The notes: generated by a model from the sequence alone, not told the origin. A stretch of 64,000 nt of DNA from Marinomonas sp. KMM3893 (GCF_004352855.1 NZ_SJSC01000010.1:1-64000); one strand, 5' to 3'. Positions 21,764-31,552 are shown, counted from the stretch's first letter. Translations and numbers: made by a program.

Positions 21764-22150
21764 ATGCAGAAAATCGCCGCCAACCTTGAGCTCGCTTTTA
21801 GCCAATATGGCTTTGCCGAGCCAAATGTGGACAAACTAAAAACAGCCTGTCATGTCAGTCTGCGTACCCTGTATAAACATTACCCTTCGAAAGAAGCCAT
21901 GGTTGTTGCCGCATTAGAATATCGTCATCAGCGCTATCCTGCTTACCTTGATAGTGACCTATCAACGAGTGGCGAACACGCCCTGTCTACTATCTTTCAG
22001 CGCCTTGAAACCTGGATGAGCAACAACGCCCCTCACGGCTGCTTGTCGATGAACGCGATTGCGGCTTTCCCCGATAACAAGCTGATAAACCAAGCGGTCG
22101 TTATGCAGTATCTGGCGCGATTGGCAGAGCATTTGTCGAACTGGATGTAA
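21764..22150 (+). pseudogene. Truncated TetR-family regulator
   Basis: The first roughly 100 residues look like a TetR/AcrR regulator: a helix-turn-helix (LKTACHVSLRTLYKHYPSKEAMVVAAL) followed by the start of the ligand domain up to GCLSMNAIAAFPDN. After about 22075 the frame runs into DNA whose other frame encodes the tail of an alcohol dehydrogenase. The last roughly 25 residues are therefore not native and the protein is only 128 residues instead of about 190. The ATG has GGGAG upstream. It may still be expressed as a DNA-binding fragment, but is probably a remnant. Confidence 0.8.
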
Positions 22151-22359
22151 GAACCTTGTACTTAAAAGACCTGGGGGTATTTAGTTGCACTGTCTTAGCA
22201 CCGAACGTGTTTCAGAACTTAATTCACTACCTAGAAGAAGGGAAGATTCAACCATTGGTGGCACAAACTTATCCGCTAAAAGAAATCGTTCAAGCGCAAG
22301 AAGCGTTTCAGAAAAAACACCATCTAGGAAAAATTGTACTAAAGATAATAAAGGATTAA
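22078..22359 (+). pseudogene. C-terminal fragment of a zinc-binding (quinone oxidoreductase-type) dehydrogenase
   Basis: In a different frame from the TetR fragment, the DNA from about 22081 reads GRYAVSGAIG...VELDVRTLYLKDL and continues to LVAQTYPLKEIVQAQEAF and HLGKIVLKII. This is the end of the MDR/quinone oxidoreductase family (last Rossmann strands and C-terminal segment). The N-terminal catalytic and most of the nucleotide-binding part are missing. In such loci a tetR gene often neighbours the dehydrogenase, so one deletion of the intervening DNA would explain the junction. Confidence 0.8.
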
Positions 22360-22389
22360 AGAAGCATCTTTATTACCCCTTAAAAACAA

Positions 22390-22420
22390 AAAAGCCCTGC
22401 TAAATTTAGCAAGGCTTTTT
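22390..22420 (+). terminator. Terminator after the dehydrogenase fragment
   Basis: AAAAGCCCTGCTAAATTTAGCAAGGCTTTTT forms an imperfect stem (one mismatch) closed by a small AT loop, followed by T residues. It is probably the original terminator of the dehydrogenase gene. Confidence 0.75.
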
Positions 22421-22526
22421 AACAAGGAGTCCAAAGTAAGCTCGACAACGCGACACCAACAATAAACAGATCCTCATTTCAAACTAACATTAACCAGTGA
22501 ACTAAAAAAGCCCGCTGCTTAGACGT

Positions 22527-22736
22527 TTAGATACAAACAATATTTTCTGCTTGTGGGCCTTTTTGGCCTTGTGTCACTTTAAATTCAACACGTTGACCTT
22601 CGGCCAATGTTTTAAAGCCATCACTGACGATTGCACTAAAGTGAGCAAAAACATCAGGACCAGATTCTTGTTCGATAAAACCAAAACCTTTTGTTTCGTT
22701 AAACCATTTTACTGAACCAGTTGTTGTATTAGACAT
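22527..22736 (-). CDS. CspA-family cold-shock protein, downstream copy
   Basis: A 69-residue single cold-shock domain that binds single-stranded RNA/DNA and acts as an RNA chaperone. RNP1 is KGFGFIEQ and RNP2 is DVFAHFSAI; the start [19 protein letters not shown] is typical. The ATG at 22736 has TAGGA upstream. Longer in-frame readings lie in the 5' leader and are rejected. The protein is identical to the product of the second copy at 22923-23132. The roughly 100-nt conserved leader suggests post-transcriptional control, as for cspA, but I see no proven cold box. Confidence 0.95.
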   Translation of the reverse strand: MSNTTTGSVKWFNETKGFGFIEQESGPDVFAHFSAIVSDGFKTLAEGQRVEFKVTQGQKGPQAENIVCI

Positions 22737-22887
22737 AATAGATATCCTAGAAATTAATAAAAGTGTGCCCAAAATAAGGCGATAGAGCATGAAGAAAACA
22801 AATATTTAACTGAGGATAGCGCGAAGGATTATTACTAATAACAACGTGGTACGTACAATAAACAGGTCTTTCTTTCAAACTAATGTT

Positions 22888-22915
22888 AAATAGTGGGCTA
22901 ATTAAGCCCACTATT
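22888..22915 (-). terminator. Hairpin between the two csp copies
   Basis: AAATAGTGGGCT-TAAT-AGCCCACTATTT is a 12-bp perfect stem just after the stop of the upstream csp copy. The tail is AT-rich but not a clean T run, so termination may be partial. Confidence 0.55.
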
Positions 22916-22922
22916 TAGAAAT

Positions 22923-23132
22923 TTAGATACAAACAATATTTTCTGCTTGTGGGCCTTTTTGGCCTTGTGTCACTTTAAACTCAACACGTTGACCTTCGGC
23001 CAATGTTTTAAAGCCGTCACTGACGATTGCACTAAAGTGAGCAAAAACATCAGGACCAGATTCTTGTTCAATAAAACCAAAACCTTTTGTTTCGTTAAAC
23101 CATTTTACTGAACCAGTTGTTGTATTAGACAT
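22923..23132 (-). CDS. CspA-family cold-shock protein, upstream copy
   Basis: A 69-residue cold-shock domain identical in protein sequence to the neighbouring copy, with the same RNP1 (KGFGFI) and RNP2 (DVFAHF) motifs. The ATG at 23132 follows AGGATATCTATT. Its leader (about 23133-23250) is a near copy of the other leader, so both genes are probably regulated alike, each from its own promoter. The 250-nt region to the VOC gene holds only this leader and AT-rich sequence; I see no further gene there. Confidence 0.95.
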   Translation of the reverse strand: MSNTTTGSVKWFNETKGFGFIEQESGPDVFAHFSAIVSDGFKTLAEGQRVEFKVTQGQKGPQAENIVCI

Positions 23133-23382
23133 AATAGATATCCTAGAAATTAATAAAAGTGTGCCCAAAATAAGGCGATTGAGTGTGAAGAAAACAGATA
23201 TTTAACTGAGGATAACGCGAAGGATTATTACTAATAACAACGTGGTACGTACAAATAAACAGGGCTTTCTATTGACCCGATGAAAAAATATTAACACAGT
23301 AAGTAATTACATAGCAAGTTATATTTAAAGCTTTAGAGGGCAAAGCACTCAGTCGTAATATATTAAAGAGAAAATAGAACTA

Positions 23383-23754
23383 TTAAGCTTCGTACATAAC
23401 GTGCAATTTATTACCATCTAAATCTCGGCAGTAGGCACCGTAATAATCTGAACGATAACGATACCCTGGTGCGCCTTCATCCACGCCGCCAAGCGCTAAC
23501 GCCATTTGGTGAAAAGCCTCAACCTGATCGTTACTCGACGCTTGAAAGGTAACTTGCACGCCATTGCCGTACGACGCAGCTTGTTGATTAAACGGCGTTA
23601 ATACCCAAAAGCAACTTAAGCCACCTATCACGCCGTAACCTATCTCCCCCTCTACCGCCATCGTCTGAACCATATTAATGGTGCCTAATACAGCGTCATA
23701 AAAAGCACCCGCTTTTGCGAGATCATTCGTTCCGAGCGTAACACCTAACAGCAT
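23383..23754 (-). CDS. VOC (glyoxalase/bleomycin-resistance fold) family protein
   Basis: A 123-residue single-chain vicinal oxygen chelate protein. It starts LGTNDLAKAGAFYDAVLG, the typical first beta-alpha-beta module, and ends FRDLDGN-like (CRDLDGNKLHVMY), where the Glu/His metal ligand usually lies. Such small proteins include glyoxalases, isomerases and antibiotic-binding proteins. Here the activity cannot be told. It stands alone between csp and ssb. Confidence 0.85.
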   Translation of the reverse strand: MLLGVTLGTNDLAKAGAFYDAVLGTINMVQTMAVEGEIGYGVIGGLSCFWVLTPFNQQAASYGNGVQVTFQASSNDQVEAFHQMALALGGVDEGAPGYRYRSDYYGAYCRDLDGNKLHVMYEA

Positions 23755-23788
23755 TGCGTAGTCCTCTATGAGTTGTGCTATGAAAAAA

Positions 23789-23813
23789 GAAAGCCCCTTA
23801 TAAAGGGGCTTTC
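23789..23813 (-). terminator. ssb terminator
   Basis: On the minus strand GAAAGCCCCTT-TAT-AAGGGGCTTTC is followed by TTTTTTC, 32 nt after the ssb stop. Confidence 0.9.
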
Positions 23814-23844
23814 AAGTTAACTCTACACGTTATGAATTCAGATA

Positions 23845-24558
23845 TCAGAACGGGATATCATCATCGAAGTCATCAAAGTTTGGCGCTTGCTGAGGTTTTG
23901 GCTCAGGCGCTGGTGCACGCTGAGGAGCCGGCTGCTGTGGCGCACGTTGCTGTGGCGCTGCTTGAGCAGGCGCTTGCTGTGGCGCATTACCCCAGCTACC
24001 AAAAGATTGAGGCTGAGCTTGCGGAGCCGCTTGTTGTGGTGCTTGCTGAGCGGGCGCTTGGTTGTAGCCACCTTGTGGTTGATTAAAACCTTGCTGTGGC
24101 GCTTGTTGTGCCGGTGCTTGGTTATAACCACCTTGTTGTGGTGCATTGTTGCCGTAGCCACCTTGAGCAGATGAATCATAGCCGCCTTGCTGGCCGCCAT
24201 TATTGTTATCGCCACGACCGTCAAGTAACTGCATTTCGTTCGCAACAATCTCAGTGGTGTAACGCTTAATGCCGTCTTTTTCCCACTCACGTGTACGCAA
24301 AGAACCTTCTACGTAGACTTTTGAGCCTTTCTTGATGAAGTCACCTGCAATTTGACCCAAACGGAAATTACCGCGGTCCATAAAAGCCACTCGATGCCAC
24401 TCGGTACGTTCTTGCATTTGTCCGGTTTGCTTATCACGCCAGCTTTCTGATGTTGCTAGGTTAACGTTTGCAACCGCTGCACCCGATGGCATAAAACGCA
24501 CTTCGGCATCATTGCCTGCGTTACCGATTAGGATAACTTTGTTAATTCCACGTGCCAT
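23845..24558 (-). CDS. ssb: Single-stranded DNA-binding protein
   Basis: Binds ssDNA as a tetramer in replication, recombination and repair. The OB fold is residues 1-112 ([21 protein letters not shown] ... [13 protein letters not shown]). It is followed by a long Gln/Pro/Gly/Ala-rich linker with the repeated unit [14 protein letters not shown] (twice). The acidic tip FDDDIPF, which docks partner proteins, closes the chain. At 237 residues it is longer than E. coli SSB (178) because of the linker. The ATG at 24558 has GGAGAG upstream. It lies 33 nt behind the MFS gene; that unit starts at a LexA box shared with uvrA, so SOS control is likely. Confidence 0.97.
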   Translation of the reverse strand: MARGINKVILIGNAGNDAEVRFMPSGAAVANVNLATSESWRDKQTGQMQERTEWHRVAFMDRGNFRLGQIAGDFIKKGSKVYVEGSLRTREWEKDGIKRYTTEIVANEMQLLDGRGDNNNGGQQGGYDSSAQGGYGNNAPQQGGYNQAPAQQAPQQGFNQPQGGYNQAPAQQAPQQAAPQAQPQSFGSWGNAPQQAPAQAAPQQRAPQQPAPQRAPAPEPKPQQAPNFDDFDDDIPF

Positions 24559-24591
24559 GACGCTCTCCAACTAAATAATTCATTGTCATCT

Positions 24592-25950
24592 TTAAAGATT
24601 CACTTGCGGCGCAAGGCGCTGCAATGTCTCTTTATCGAGTATTTTTTTGTCTACTTTAAGATAAGCGGTACGCTCATCTATAAAAATCTGCATGTCTTCC
24701 ACCCCTTCCACATGGGAGAGCTGGTCTGCGAACGCAGTTATCGCTGCGTCATCGCCTTCTGGCAGGCTAAACGCCACGCTGCTCAGTTGTCGTATTGTAG
24801 GCTGGAATAAGCAGACTATCGACCACAAAAGCAATGCCAAACCAACGACGAGGAATAAACTGTTGCTGGAGAAGTGCTGTAATAGCCAGCCACCACCAAT
24901 ACCACCAATGAAGGAACCTAAAAATTGATGAGTAGAGAAAACCCCCATGGCCGTGCCGCGATAGCCAACAGGTGCTAACTTACTAATCAGAGAAGGTAAG
25001 GTTGCTTCTAAGGTATTGAAGCCAACAAAATAAGCCCATAGCAATAGCCCAAAAGCCCATAAGTATGGTGCCCATTGTAGCAACAAAGCACTGAAACCTA
25101 GTAATGCAACGACGCCAAAAACGACTTCTTTCATTTTGCCTTTGGCTTCTGCAATAATCACCAATGGTACCATACCCACAAAAGCAAAACCCATAATCGC
25201 TAGATACAACCAGCTATGGTGCGCCAATGGCAAACCGAATCGAGTGATTAATAAATGCGGCACAGTCACAAACAAGGCTGTCAGGCTGGCGTGTAGCAAG
25301 AGCACGCTAATATTCAAAAAGCGTAACTTGCTGTCTTTGATAACTTTTCCTAGAGCGACCGCGCTTGGTGTCGTATCTCGGCGGAAGGTATGCTGTACCA
25401 CATTTGGCACCATAAAGAGCACCAAAGCGATGCCTAAAAAAGAAAAGCCAAACGATAAATAGAAAAGCCCAGACAAGCCAATCAGGTCAAATATCCAAGG
25501 ACCTAATACCAGTGACAGCATAAAGGAAGCGCCAATACTAATGCCCACGGTCGCCATTGCTTTGGTTCGATTTTGCTCTCGCGTCACATCACTCAGAAGC
25601 GCCATTAAGGTACTAGCAATCGCCCCAGCGCCCTGTACGGCTCGACCAATAATCAATACGCTAATATCGGTGGCGTTGGCACAAATCAAACTGCCTAAAG
25701 CAAACAGTAATAGACCAATGACAATCACACGTTTACGGCCAATACGATCGGACCACATGCCCATCGGAATCTGTAGACACGCTTGAGTAAAACCGTAAAT
25801 GCCAATCGCAGTACCTATTAAGGCTGCATCGGATCCGGTTAAGCCATCCGCGGCAACACTAATCACTGGCATAATAAGAAAAAGGCCTAGCATTCTAAAC
25901 AAGTAGACTGATGCTAAGGCGAGAACAGAACGACGTTCGAGTACATCCAT
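24592..25950 (-). CDS. MFS transporter, YajR-like with C-terminal ferredoxin-like domain
   Basis: A 452-residue inner-membrane transporter with 12 predicted helices and the MFS motif A GMWSDRIGRKR in loop 2-3. The last roughly 65 residues (from VAFSLPEGDD to LAPQVNL) form a soluble domain resembling the YAM domain of E. coli YajR, with the same length and placement. Substrate unknown; drug/H+ antiport is the usual guess for this group. The ATG at 25950 lacks a clear binding site. The order uvrA-(divergent)-MFS-ssb is also found in Pseudomonas, so the linkage is old. Confidence 0.88.
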   Translation of the reverse strand: MDVLERRSVLALASVYLFRMLGLFLIMPVISVAADGLTGSDAALIGTAIGIYGFTQACLQIPMGMWSDRIGRKRVIVIGLLLFALGSLICANATDISVLIIGRAVQGAGAIASTLMALLSDVTREQNRTKAMATVGISIGASFMLSLVLGPWIFDLIGLSGLFYLSFGFSFLGIALVLFMVPNVVQHTFRRDTTPSAVALGKVIKDSKLRFLNISVLLLHASLTALFVTVPHLLITRFGLPLAHHSWLYLAIMGFAFVGMVPLVIIAEAKGKMKEVVFGVVALLGFSALLLQWAPYLWAFGLLLWAYFVGFNTLEATLPSLISKLAPVGYRGTAMGVFSTHQFLGSFIGGIGGGWLLQHFSSNSLFLVVGLALLLWSIVCLFQPTIRQLSSVAFSLPEGDDAAITAFADQLSHVEGVEDMQIFIDERTAYLKVDKKILDKETLQRLAPQVNL

Positions 25951-26034
25951 AAGGAGATTACAACCACTCAACTTAGGGTTTAAAAAAGAAAGATGCCTAT
26001 TTTACTTAAAATACCGTTGAAGCTCTATTTCAAG

Positions 26035-26054
26035 TACTGTAAAAATAGACAGTT
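26035..26054. promoter_or_regulatory. LexA-binding SOS box
   Basis: TACTGT at 26035-26040, an 8-bp AT-rich core and ACAGTT at 26049-26054 give a perfect CTGT-N8-ACAG palindrome (consensus TACTGTATATATATACAGTA). It lies 55 bp before uvrA and 85 bp before the MFS-ssb unit, in the only promoter region of both. A weak -35/-10 pair for uvrA (TTGAAG at 26017, TAAAAA at 26040) would overlap the box. In E. coli a LexA box also lies between uvrA and ssb. Confidence 0.88.
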
Positions 26055-26108
26055 ATTCTACCGACAACGATGTAAAACTTCTGTTGCTAAAACACTATTT
26101 GGAGACAC

Positions 26109-28931
26109 ATGGATACCATCACCATACGCGGAGCTCGCACCCACAATTTAAAAAATGTGGACTTAGACATCCCCAGAGACAAACTCGTGGTGATCACAGG
26201 TTTATCAGGTTCGGGAAAGTCATCACTTGCTTTCGACACCTTATATGCAGAGGGTCAACGACGCTATGTAGAATCCCTCTCTACGTACGCTCGTCAATTC
26301 TTATCCATGATGGAAAAGCCAGATATAGACCATATTGAAGGGCTTTCTCCCGCGATCTCCATAGAACAGAAATCCACGTCACATAACCCACGCTCAACGG
26401 TGGGTACGATCACAGAAATCTATGACTACCTACGTCTACTGTTTGCGCGAGCTGGCCAACCACGCTGTCCTGATCATGGCGAGCCTCTTGAGGCGCAGAC
26501 CATATCACAAATGGTGGATAAGATAATCTCCCTCCCTGAGGAAACTAAAATGATGTTGCTTGCACCGATCGTGAAAGATCGTAAAGGCGAGCACCTTCAT
26601 ATTCTTAGTGACTTGTTATCTAAGGGATTTATTCGCGCACGTATTGACGGAATTGTTGTCGATTTAGACGACGCACCCACTTTAGAAAAAAATAAGAAAC
26701 ACACTATTGAGGTGGTTATTGACCGTTTTAAGGTTCGTAACGACCTACAACTTCGCTTGGCAGAGTCCTTTGAAACCTGTCTTGCGCTCTCTGACGGCAT
26801 TGCCAAAGTCATCAATATGGACGACGACAAAGACGTTCATATTTTCTCCAGTAAATTTGCTTGCCCTGTTTGTGGATACAGTTTAACGGAATTGGAACCT
26901 CGTCTATTTTCTTTTAACAACCCAAATGGCGCCTGCCAGACTTGTGATGGTTTAGGCACGCACCAACTGTTCGACCCTGACCGAATCATCCAAGACGATA
27001 CATTGACGCTGGCTGAAGGCGCTATTCGAGGTTGGGGACGACGTAGTATTTTCTACTATCAACAACTGACCGCTCTCGCGAAACATTATGGGTTTGATGT
27101 CGAGGCGAAATTTAAAGACATCCCGGTCGAGTTCCAAAACAAGATTCTAAAAGGGTCAGGAAAAGACAAGATAGACTTTGTCTACATCAATGAACGCGGC
27201 GACAAGATGATACGCTCACATGCGTTTGAGGGCGTTTTGCCTAACCTCCAACGCCGCTACCATGAAACAGAGTCTGATAGCGTCAGAGAAGATCTTTCCC
27301 AATACATCAGCACTCAATCCTGTCCAGAGTGTCATGGTTCGCGACTTAACCGCTCAGCAAGAAATGTCTTTATTAATGAGCAAACCTTGCCAGAGGTAGT
27401 GACCTACCCGATTGCAGAATGTCTTAGCTACTTTGAAGCGCTTGACCTACCCGGTGCCCGTGGCGAAATCGCTTCCAAAATTTTGAAAGAGATTCGTGAC
27501 CGACTTACCTTCTTAGTCAATGTTGGCTTAGATTATTTAACCCTAGACCGCAAAGCAGATTCACTCTCTGGTGGAGAGGCTCAGCGTATCCGTCTCGCCA
27601 GCCAGATTGGCGCAGGCCTAGTTGGCGTTATGTATATTCTTGATGAACCCTCTATAGGACTTCACCAACGTGATAATGAGCGTTTGATTGAAACTTTAAC
27701 GCGCTTACGGGACCTCGGTAATACCGTTATTGTTGTGGAGCACGATGAAGATGCCATTCGAGTCGCTGACTTTGTGGTTGATATCGGCCCTGGCGCAGGT
27801 ATTCACGGCGGCGAAGTCATTGTCAGCGGCACTCCGCAAGACGTAATGGATTGTAAGGAATCTATTACTGGGCAATTTTTGACGGGCAAACGCAAGATTG
27901 AGATTCCTGAAATAAGAAACAAAGCAAAAGATGGCCACTCGCTGAACTTGATTGGCGCAACAGGAAACAACTTGAACAGCGTAGACCTCAAGATTCCTGT
28001 TGGCATCATGACTTGCGTTACCGGCGTCTCTGGCTCAGGAAAATCGACCTTAATTAATGGCACTCTGTATCCGTTGGCCTCAACGGCCTTAAATGGAGCG
28101 ACCACACTCAAAGCAGCACCTCATGAGCGCATTGAAGGATTAGATCTATTCGATAAGTGCGTAGACATAAACCAAAGCCCAATTGGCAGAACGCCACGCT
28201 CTAACCCAGCAACCTATACGGGTATATTTACCCCAATGCGTGAGCTGTTCGCCGCCACTCAGGAAGCGCGTTCTCGTGGTTATAAGCCAGGCCGGTTTAG
28301 TTTTAATGTTAAAGGCGGACGCTGTGAAGCTTGCCAAGGTGACGGGGTTATTAAGGTCGAAATGCACTTTTTACCGGATGTCTATGTGCCTTGTGATGTT
28401 TGTAAAGGTAAGCGCTATAACCGCGAAACATTAGAAATACACTATAAAGGCAAAAATATTCATCAGTGTTTAGACATGACCATTGAAGACGCCAGAGACT
28501 TCTTTGATGCCGTGCCATCCATTGCCCGTAAGCTGCAAACCTTGATCGATGTAGGTTTGGGTTATATCAAACTGGGTCAAGCGGCAACGACGCTGTCTGG
28601 CGGTGAAGCACAGCGGGTGAAGCTAGCCAAAGAGTTGTCTAAGCGCGATACCGGGCAGACACTGTATATCCTTGATGAGCCGACGACTGGCTTACATTTT
28701 GCGGATATTGAGCAACTTCTAAAGGTACTGCATCGCTTACGAGACCACGGCAATACCGTTGTCGTCATTGAACATAACCTAGACGTGATAAAAACCGCTG
28801 ATTGGGTTGTTGACCTTGGTCCAGAAGGTGGCAGTGGTGGAGGCTATATTATCGCTGAAGGGACGCCGGAAGAGGTGGCTGAATCCAGCAACTCGCATAC
28901 CGGTCGCTTCTTAAAAGGGATGTTGGCTTAA
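26109..28931 (+). CDS. uvrA: Excinuclease ABC subunit A
   Basis: Damage-recognition ATPase of nucleotide excision repair; loads UvrB onto lesions. The 940 residues equal the E. coli length. Two ABC modules are seen: Walker [10 protein letters not shown] (31-39) with signature LSGGEAQRI, and Walker [10 protein letters not shown] (about 639) with [15 protein letters not shown]. Zinc-binding CPVCGYSL and CEACQGDG...CDVCKGKRY are intact. The ATG has TTTGGAGA upstream. It is preceded by a LexA box, so SOS-inducible. Confidence 0.98.
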   Translation: MDTITIRGARTHNLKNVDLDIPRDKLVVITGLSGSGKSSLAFDTLYAEGQRRYVESLSTYARQFLSMMEKPDIDHIEGLSPAISIEQKSTSHNPRSTVGTITEIYDYLRLLFARAGQPRCPDHGEPLEAQTISQMVDKIISLPEETKMMLLAPIVKDRKGEHLHILSDLLSKGFIRARIDGIVVDLDDAPTLEKNKKHTIEVVIDRFKVRNDLQLRLAESFETCLALSDGIAKVINMDDDKDVHIFSSKFACPVCGYSLTELEPRLFSFNNPNGACQTCDGLGTHQLFDPDRIIQDDTLTLAEGAIRGWGRRSIFYYQQLTALAKHYGFDVEAKFKDIPVEFQNKILKGSGKDKIDFVYINERGDKMIRSHAFEGVLPNLQRRYHETESDSVREDLSQYISTQSCPECHGSRLNRSARNVFINEQTLPEVVTYPIAECLSYFEALDLPGARGEIASKILKEIRDRLTFLVNVGLDYLTLDRKADSLSGGEAQRIRLASQIGAGLVGVMYILDEPSIGLHQRDNERLIETLTRLRDLGNTVIVVEHDEDAIRVADFVVDIGPGAGIHGGEVIVSGTPQDVMDCKESITGQFLTGKRKIEIPEIRNKAKDGHSLNLIGATGNNLNSVDLKIPVGIMTCVTGVSGSGKSTLINGTLYPLASTALNGATTLKAAPHERIEGLDLFDKCVDINQSPIGRTPRSNPATYTGIFTPMRELFAATQEARSRGYKPGRFSFNVKGGRCEACQGDGVIKVEMHFLPDVYVPCDVCKGKRYNRETLEIHYKGKNIHQCLDMTIEDARDFFDAVPSIARKLQTLIDVGLGYIKLGQAATTLSGGEAQRVKLAKELSKRDTGQTLYILDEPTTGLHFADIEQLLKVLHRLRDHGNTVVVIEHNLDVIKTADWVVDLGPEGGSGGGYIIAEGTPEEVAESSNSHTGRFLKGMLA

Positions 28932-28973
28932 TACTAAATGGCATGGGGTGCGCTAACTGGCGCCCTATTTCAT

Positions 28974-28999
28974 AAAAAGCGGCTAAGCCGCTTTTTTTT
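28974..28999 (+). terminator. uvrA terminator
   Basis: AAAAAGCGGC-TAA-GCCGCTTTTTTTT, 43 nt after the uvrA stop. Confidence 0.93.
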
Positions 29000-29026
29000 G
29001 AGACAAATTTTAGGCACAAAAAAAGC

Positions 29027-29051
29027 CGAGCTTATTAGCTCGGCTTTTTTG
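29027..29051 (-). terminator. rplQ (alpha operon) terminator
   Basis: AAAAAGCCGAGCT-TATT-AGCTCGGCTTTTTT lies 14 nt after the rplQ stop on the minus strand. With the uvrA terminator next to it, the two convergent units are fully insulated. The symmetric A/T flanks make it bidirectional. Confidence 0.92.
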
Positions 29052-29064
29052 TTACAAACTGATG

Positions 29065-29442
29065 TTACTCAGCTGCTTCCGCAACTGGTCTGTCGACCAA
29101 TTCAACGTAAGCCATAGGTGCGTTATCACCTGCACGGAAGCCACATTTTAAAATGCGAACATAACCGCCAGGACGAGCTTGGTAACGAGGACCAAGTTCT
29201 GAGAACAATTTACCTACTGCATCTTTGCTACGAGTACGAGCAAAGGCAAGGCGACGATTCGCAACGGAATCTTCTTTCGCCAATGTGATCAAAGGCTCTG
29301 CAACACGGCGAAGTTCTTTGGCTTTCGGCAACGTAGTTTTAATAACTTCGTGTTCGAACAAAGAAGCAGCCATATTCTTGAACATCGCTTTGCGATGAGA
29401 GCTAGTACGGTTTAAGTGACGTCCACTCTTACGATGACGCAT
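29065..29442 (-). CDS. rplQ: 50S ribosomal protein L17
   Basis: Large-subunit protein near the exit tunnel. It is 125 residues and starts [20 protein letters not shown]. The [17 protein letters not shown] tail is conserved. Last gene of the alpha operon (rpsM-rpsK-rpsD-rpoA-rplQ), 42 nt after rpoA and just before the operon terminator. Confidence 0.98.
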   Translation of the reverse strand: MRHRKSGRHLNRTSSHRKAMFKNMAASLFEHEVIKTTLPKAKELRRVAEPLITLAKEDSVANRRLAFARTRSKDAVGKLFSELGPRYQARPGGYVRILKCGFRAGDNAPMAYVELVDRPVAEAAE

Positions 29443-29484
29443 TTTACATTCCTTACCAAACTACGGTGGTCAGGGAACAATGAC

Positions 29485-30489
29485 CTAGCGAGCTAGAACT
29501 TTGCTATCGTCTTTCAAACTAGCTGGTGGCCAGTTTTCTAGACGCATTCCCAAAGACAAACCACGCTGTGCTAAAACATCTTTGATTTCAGTTAACGACT
29601 TTTTACCTAGGTTAGGCGTCTTAAGAAGCTCAACCTCAGTACGTTGAATCAAATCACCGATGTAATAAATGTTCTCTGCTTTCAAACAGTTAGCACTGCG
29701 AACGGTCAACTCAAGATCATCAACCGGGCGTAGCAAAATTGGATCAATCTCATCCTCTTCTTCAACTACAGGCGCTTCACTCTCACTTTCAAGAGCAACA
29801 AAGACTGCGATCTGTTGTTGTAGAATAGTCGCTGCGCGACGGATAGCTTCTTCAGGGTCGATAGTACCGTTTGACTCGATATCTAAAACTAGCTTATCAA
29901 GGTCAGTACGTTGCTCTACACGAGCATTATCAACACTGTAGGCTACACGGCGAACAGGGCTGAATGAGGCATCCAGTTGCAAGCGACCGATAGGACGAGT
30001 CTCATCATCGCTAGCAACACGAGCGTCAGCAGGCTCATAACCACGACCACGAGCCACTTTGATCTGCATAGAAAGTTCAGCAGTATCGTCCAAGTGTGCA
30101 ATTACATGGTCAGGGTTAGCGATCTCTGCATCAGCAACTAACTGGATATCACCAGCCGTTACGATACCAGGACCTTTTTTACTTAGAGTAAGAGTTGCTT
30201 CATCTTGCCCGTGTAGAGCGATCGCAACTCCTTTCAGGTTAAGAAGAATTTCAATGACATCTTCTTTAACCCCTTCAATTGCGCTGTATTCATGCAATAC
30301 ACCGTCGATTTCAACTTCAACAATTGCACAACCAGGCATTGAAGACAGTAGAATTCGGCGCAACGCATTACCTAAAGTGTGACCAAAACCACGTTCTAGT
30401 GGTTGAAGCGTCACTTTAGCTCGCGTTTTACCCAATTCCTGAACTTCAATGTTGCGTGGGGTTAACAATTCGCTCACTGAACGCTGCAT
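29485..30489 (-). CDS. rpoA: RNA polymerase alpha subunit
   Basis: Assembles RNA polymerase through its N-terminal domain and contacts UP elements and activators through its C-terminal domain. It is 334 residues (E. coli 329). The NTD has [20 protein letters not shown]; the acidic linker is VVEEEDEID. The CTD has [20 protein letters not shown] (Arg of the 265 determinant) and [18 protein letters not shown]. It lies 33 nt after rpsD in the alpha operon. Confidence 0.99.
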   Translation of the reverse strand: MQRSVSELLTPRNIEVQELGKTRAKVTLQPLERGFGHTLGNALRRILLSSMPGCAIVEVEIDGVLHEYSAIEGVKEDVIEILLNLKGVAIALHGQDEATLTLSKKGPGIVTAGDIQLVADAEIANPDHVIAHLDDTAELSMQIKVARGRGYEPADARVASDDETRPIGRLQLDASFSPVRRVAYSVDNARVEQRTDLDKLVLDIESNGTIDPEEAIRRAATILQQQIAVFVALESESEAPVVEEEDEIDPILLRPVDDLELTVRSANCLKAENIYYIGDLIQRTEVELLKTPNLGKKSLTEIKDVLAQRGLSLGMRLENWPPASLKDDSKVLAR

Positions 30490-30522
30490 AGATCCACCTA
30501 TTTCTTAATCCTAATCACCGAC

Positions 30523-31143
30523 TTACTTAGAGTAAAGTTCGACAATTAGGTTCTCATTAATTTCAGCTGATAAATCGGCACGTTCTGGAGCAGCTTTATA
30601 AGTTGCTTCCAGTTTAGTTGTATCAACTTCGATCCAATGGATCGACGTACGATTTTTAGATAGCTCTAGTGCGCTTTGAATACGCAATTGCTTCTTAGCT
30701 TTTTCACGGATAGACACAACATCACCAGCTTTAACTTGGTAAGATGGAATGTTAACCGTTGCGCCGTTTACTAGAATGCCTTTATGGCCTACTAGTTGGC
30801 GAGCTTCCGCACGTGTAGAACCAAAACCTGCGCGGTATACAACGTTATCTAAACGAGATTCTAAAAGTTGCAGAAGGTTTTCACCAGTAGCACCCTTTAG
30901 ACGAGCAGCAGATTTGTAGTAGTTACGGAATTGTTTTTCAAGAACACCGTACATACGACGTACTTTTTGTTTCTCACGTAATTGTAAGCCGTAATCAGAA
31001 AGACGTCCGCGACGTGCGCCATGCACACCAGGAACAGTTTCTGCTTTACATTTCGACTCAAGAGCGCGTGAACCGCTCTTCAATTGCAAGTCGGTACCTT
31101 CACGACGAGACAACTTACAAGTTGGACCTATATAACGAGCCAT
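30523..31143 (-). CDS. rpsD: 30S ribosomal protein S4
   Basis: Primary 16S rRNA-binding protein, 206 residues (same as E. coli). The S4 RNA-binding domain is at about 96-160 ([29 protein letters not shown]). In E. coli S4 represses the alpha operon by binding a pseudoknot before rpsM. The rpsM leader here is short (see the promoter at 32038-32066), so that mode is uncertain. It lies 16 nt after rpsK. Confidence 0.99.
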   Translation of the reverse strand: MARYIGPTCKLSRREGTDLQLKSGSRALESKCKAETVPGVHGARRGRLSDYGLQLREKQKVRRMYGVLEKQFRNYYKSAARLKGATGENLLQLLESRLDNVVYRAGFGSTRAEARQLVGHKGILVNGATVNIPSYQVKAGDVVSIREKAKKQLRIQSALELSKNRTSIHWIEVDTTKLEATYKAAPERADLSAEINENLIVELYSK

Positions 31144-31159
31144 GTATCTGTCTCCTCAG

Positions 31160-31552
31160 TTAAACGCGACGTTTCTTAGGTGGACGGCAACCGTTGTGCG
31201 GGATTGGCGTCACATCTGTGATGTTATTAATACGCAAGCCCAATGCATTCAATGCACGAACTGCGGACTCACGACCAGGACCAGGGCCCTTGATCATTAC
31301 GTCGACGTTTTTAAGGCCAAATTCTTGTGCGACAGTACCGGCACGTTCCGCTGCTACTTGAGCTGCGAATGGTGTACTTTTACGAGATCCGCGAAAACCA
31401 GAACCACCTGCCGTAGCCCAAGACAAAGCATTGCCCTGGCGGTCGGTGATAGTCACGATCGTATTGTTGAATGAAGCGTGTACATGAGCAACACCATCAA
31501 CAACCGTCTTTTTGACTTTTTTCTTGGTATTGCGCGTAGCTGGCTTAGCCAT
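31160..31552 (-). CDS. rpsK: 30S ribosomal protein S11
   Basis: Platform protein of the 30S subunit near the E site. It is 130 residues with [19 protein letters not shown] and the C-terminal [20 protein letters not shown]. The N-terminus has a Lys-rich tail ([13 protein letters not shown]). The 65-nt gap to rpsM is wider than others in the operon. Confidence 0.99.

Larger units (their letters stand above)
22460..23251. repeat. Tandem duplication, two units of 396 bp, each with a csp gene
   Basis: Positions 22460-22855 and 22856-23251 align over their whole length. The coding parts differ at only a few silent sites. The non-coding parts (5' leader and the CAATAAACAG boundary, which appears a third time at about 23252) have diverged modestly. 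The two gene starts and ends are exactly 396 bp apart. This indicates a fairly recent duplication by unequal recombination. Confidence 0.9.

Noticed and set aside
22737..22790. Longer cold-shock protein with a hydrophobic N-terminus
   Set aside because: The extra residues come from the untranslated leader; the ATG with AGGA matches the family start.
22460..23262. Repeat array as a CRISPR or mobile element
   Set aside because: Only two long units, each with a csp gene; no short repeats, spacers, transposase or terminal inverted repeats.
23832..24290. Leu/Arg- or His/Lys-rich reading frames across ssb
   Set aside because: They are out-of-frame readings of the repetitive SSB linker.
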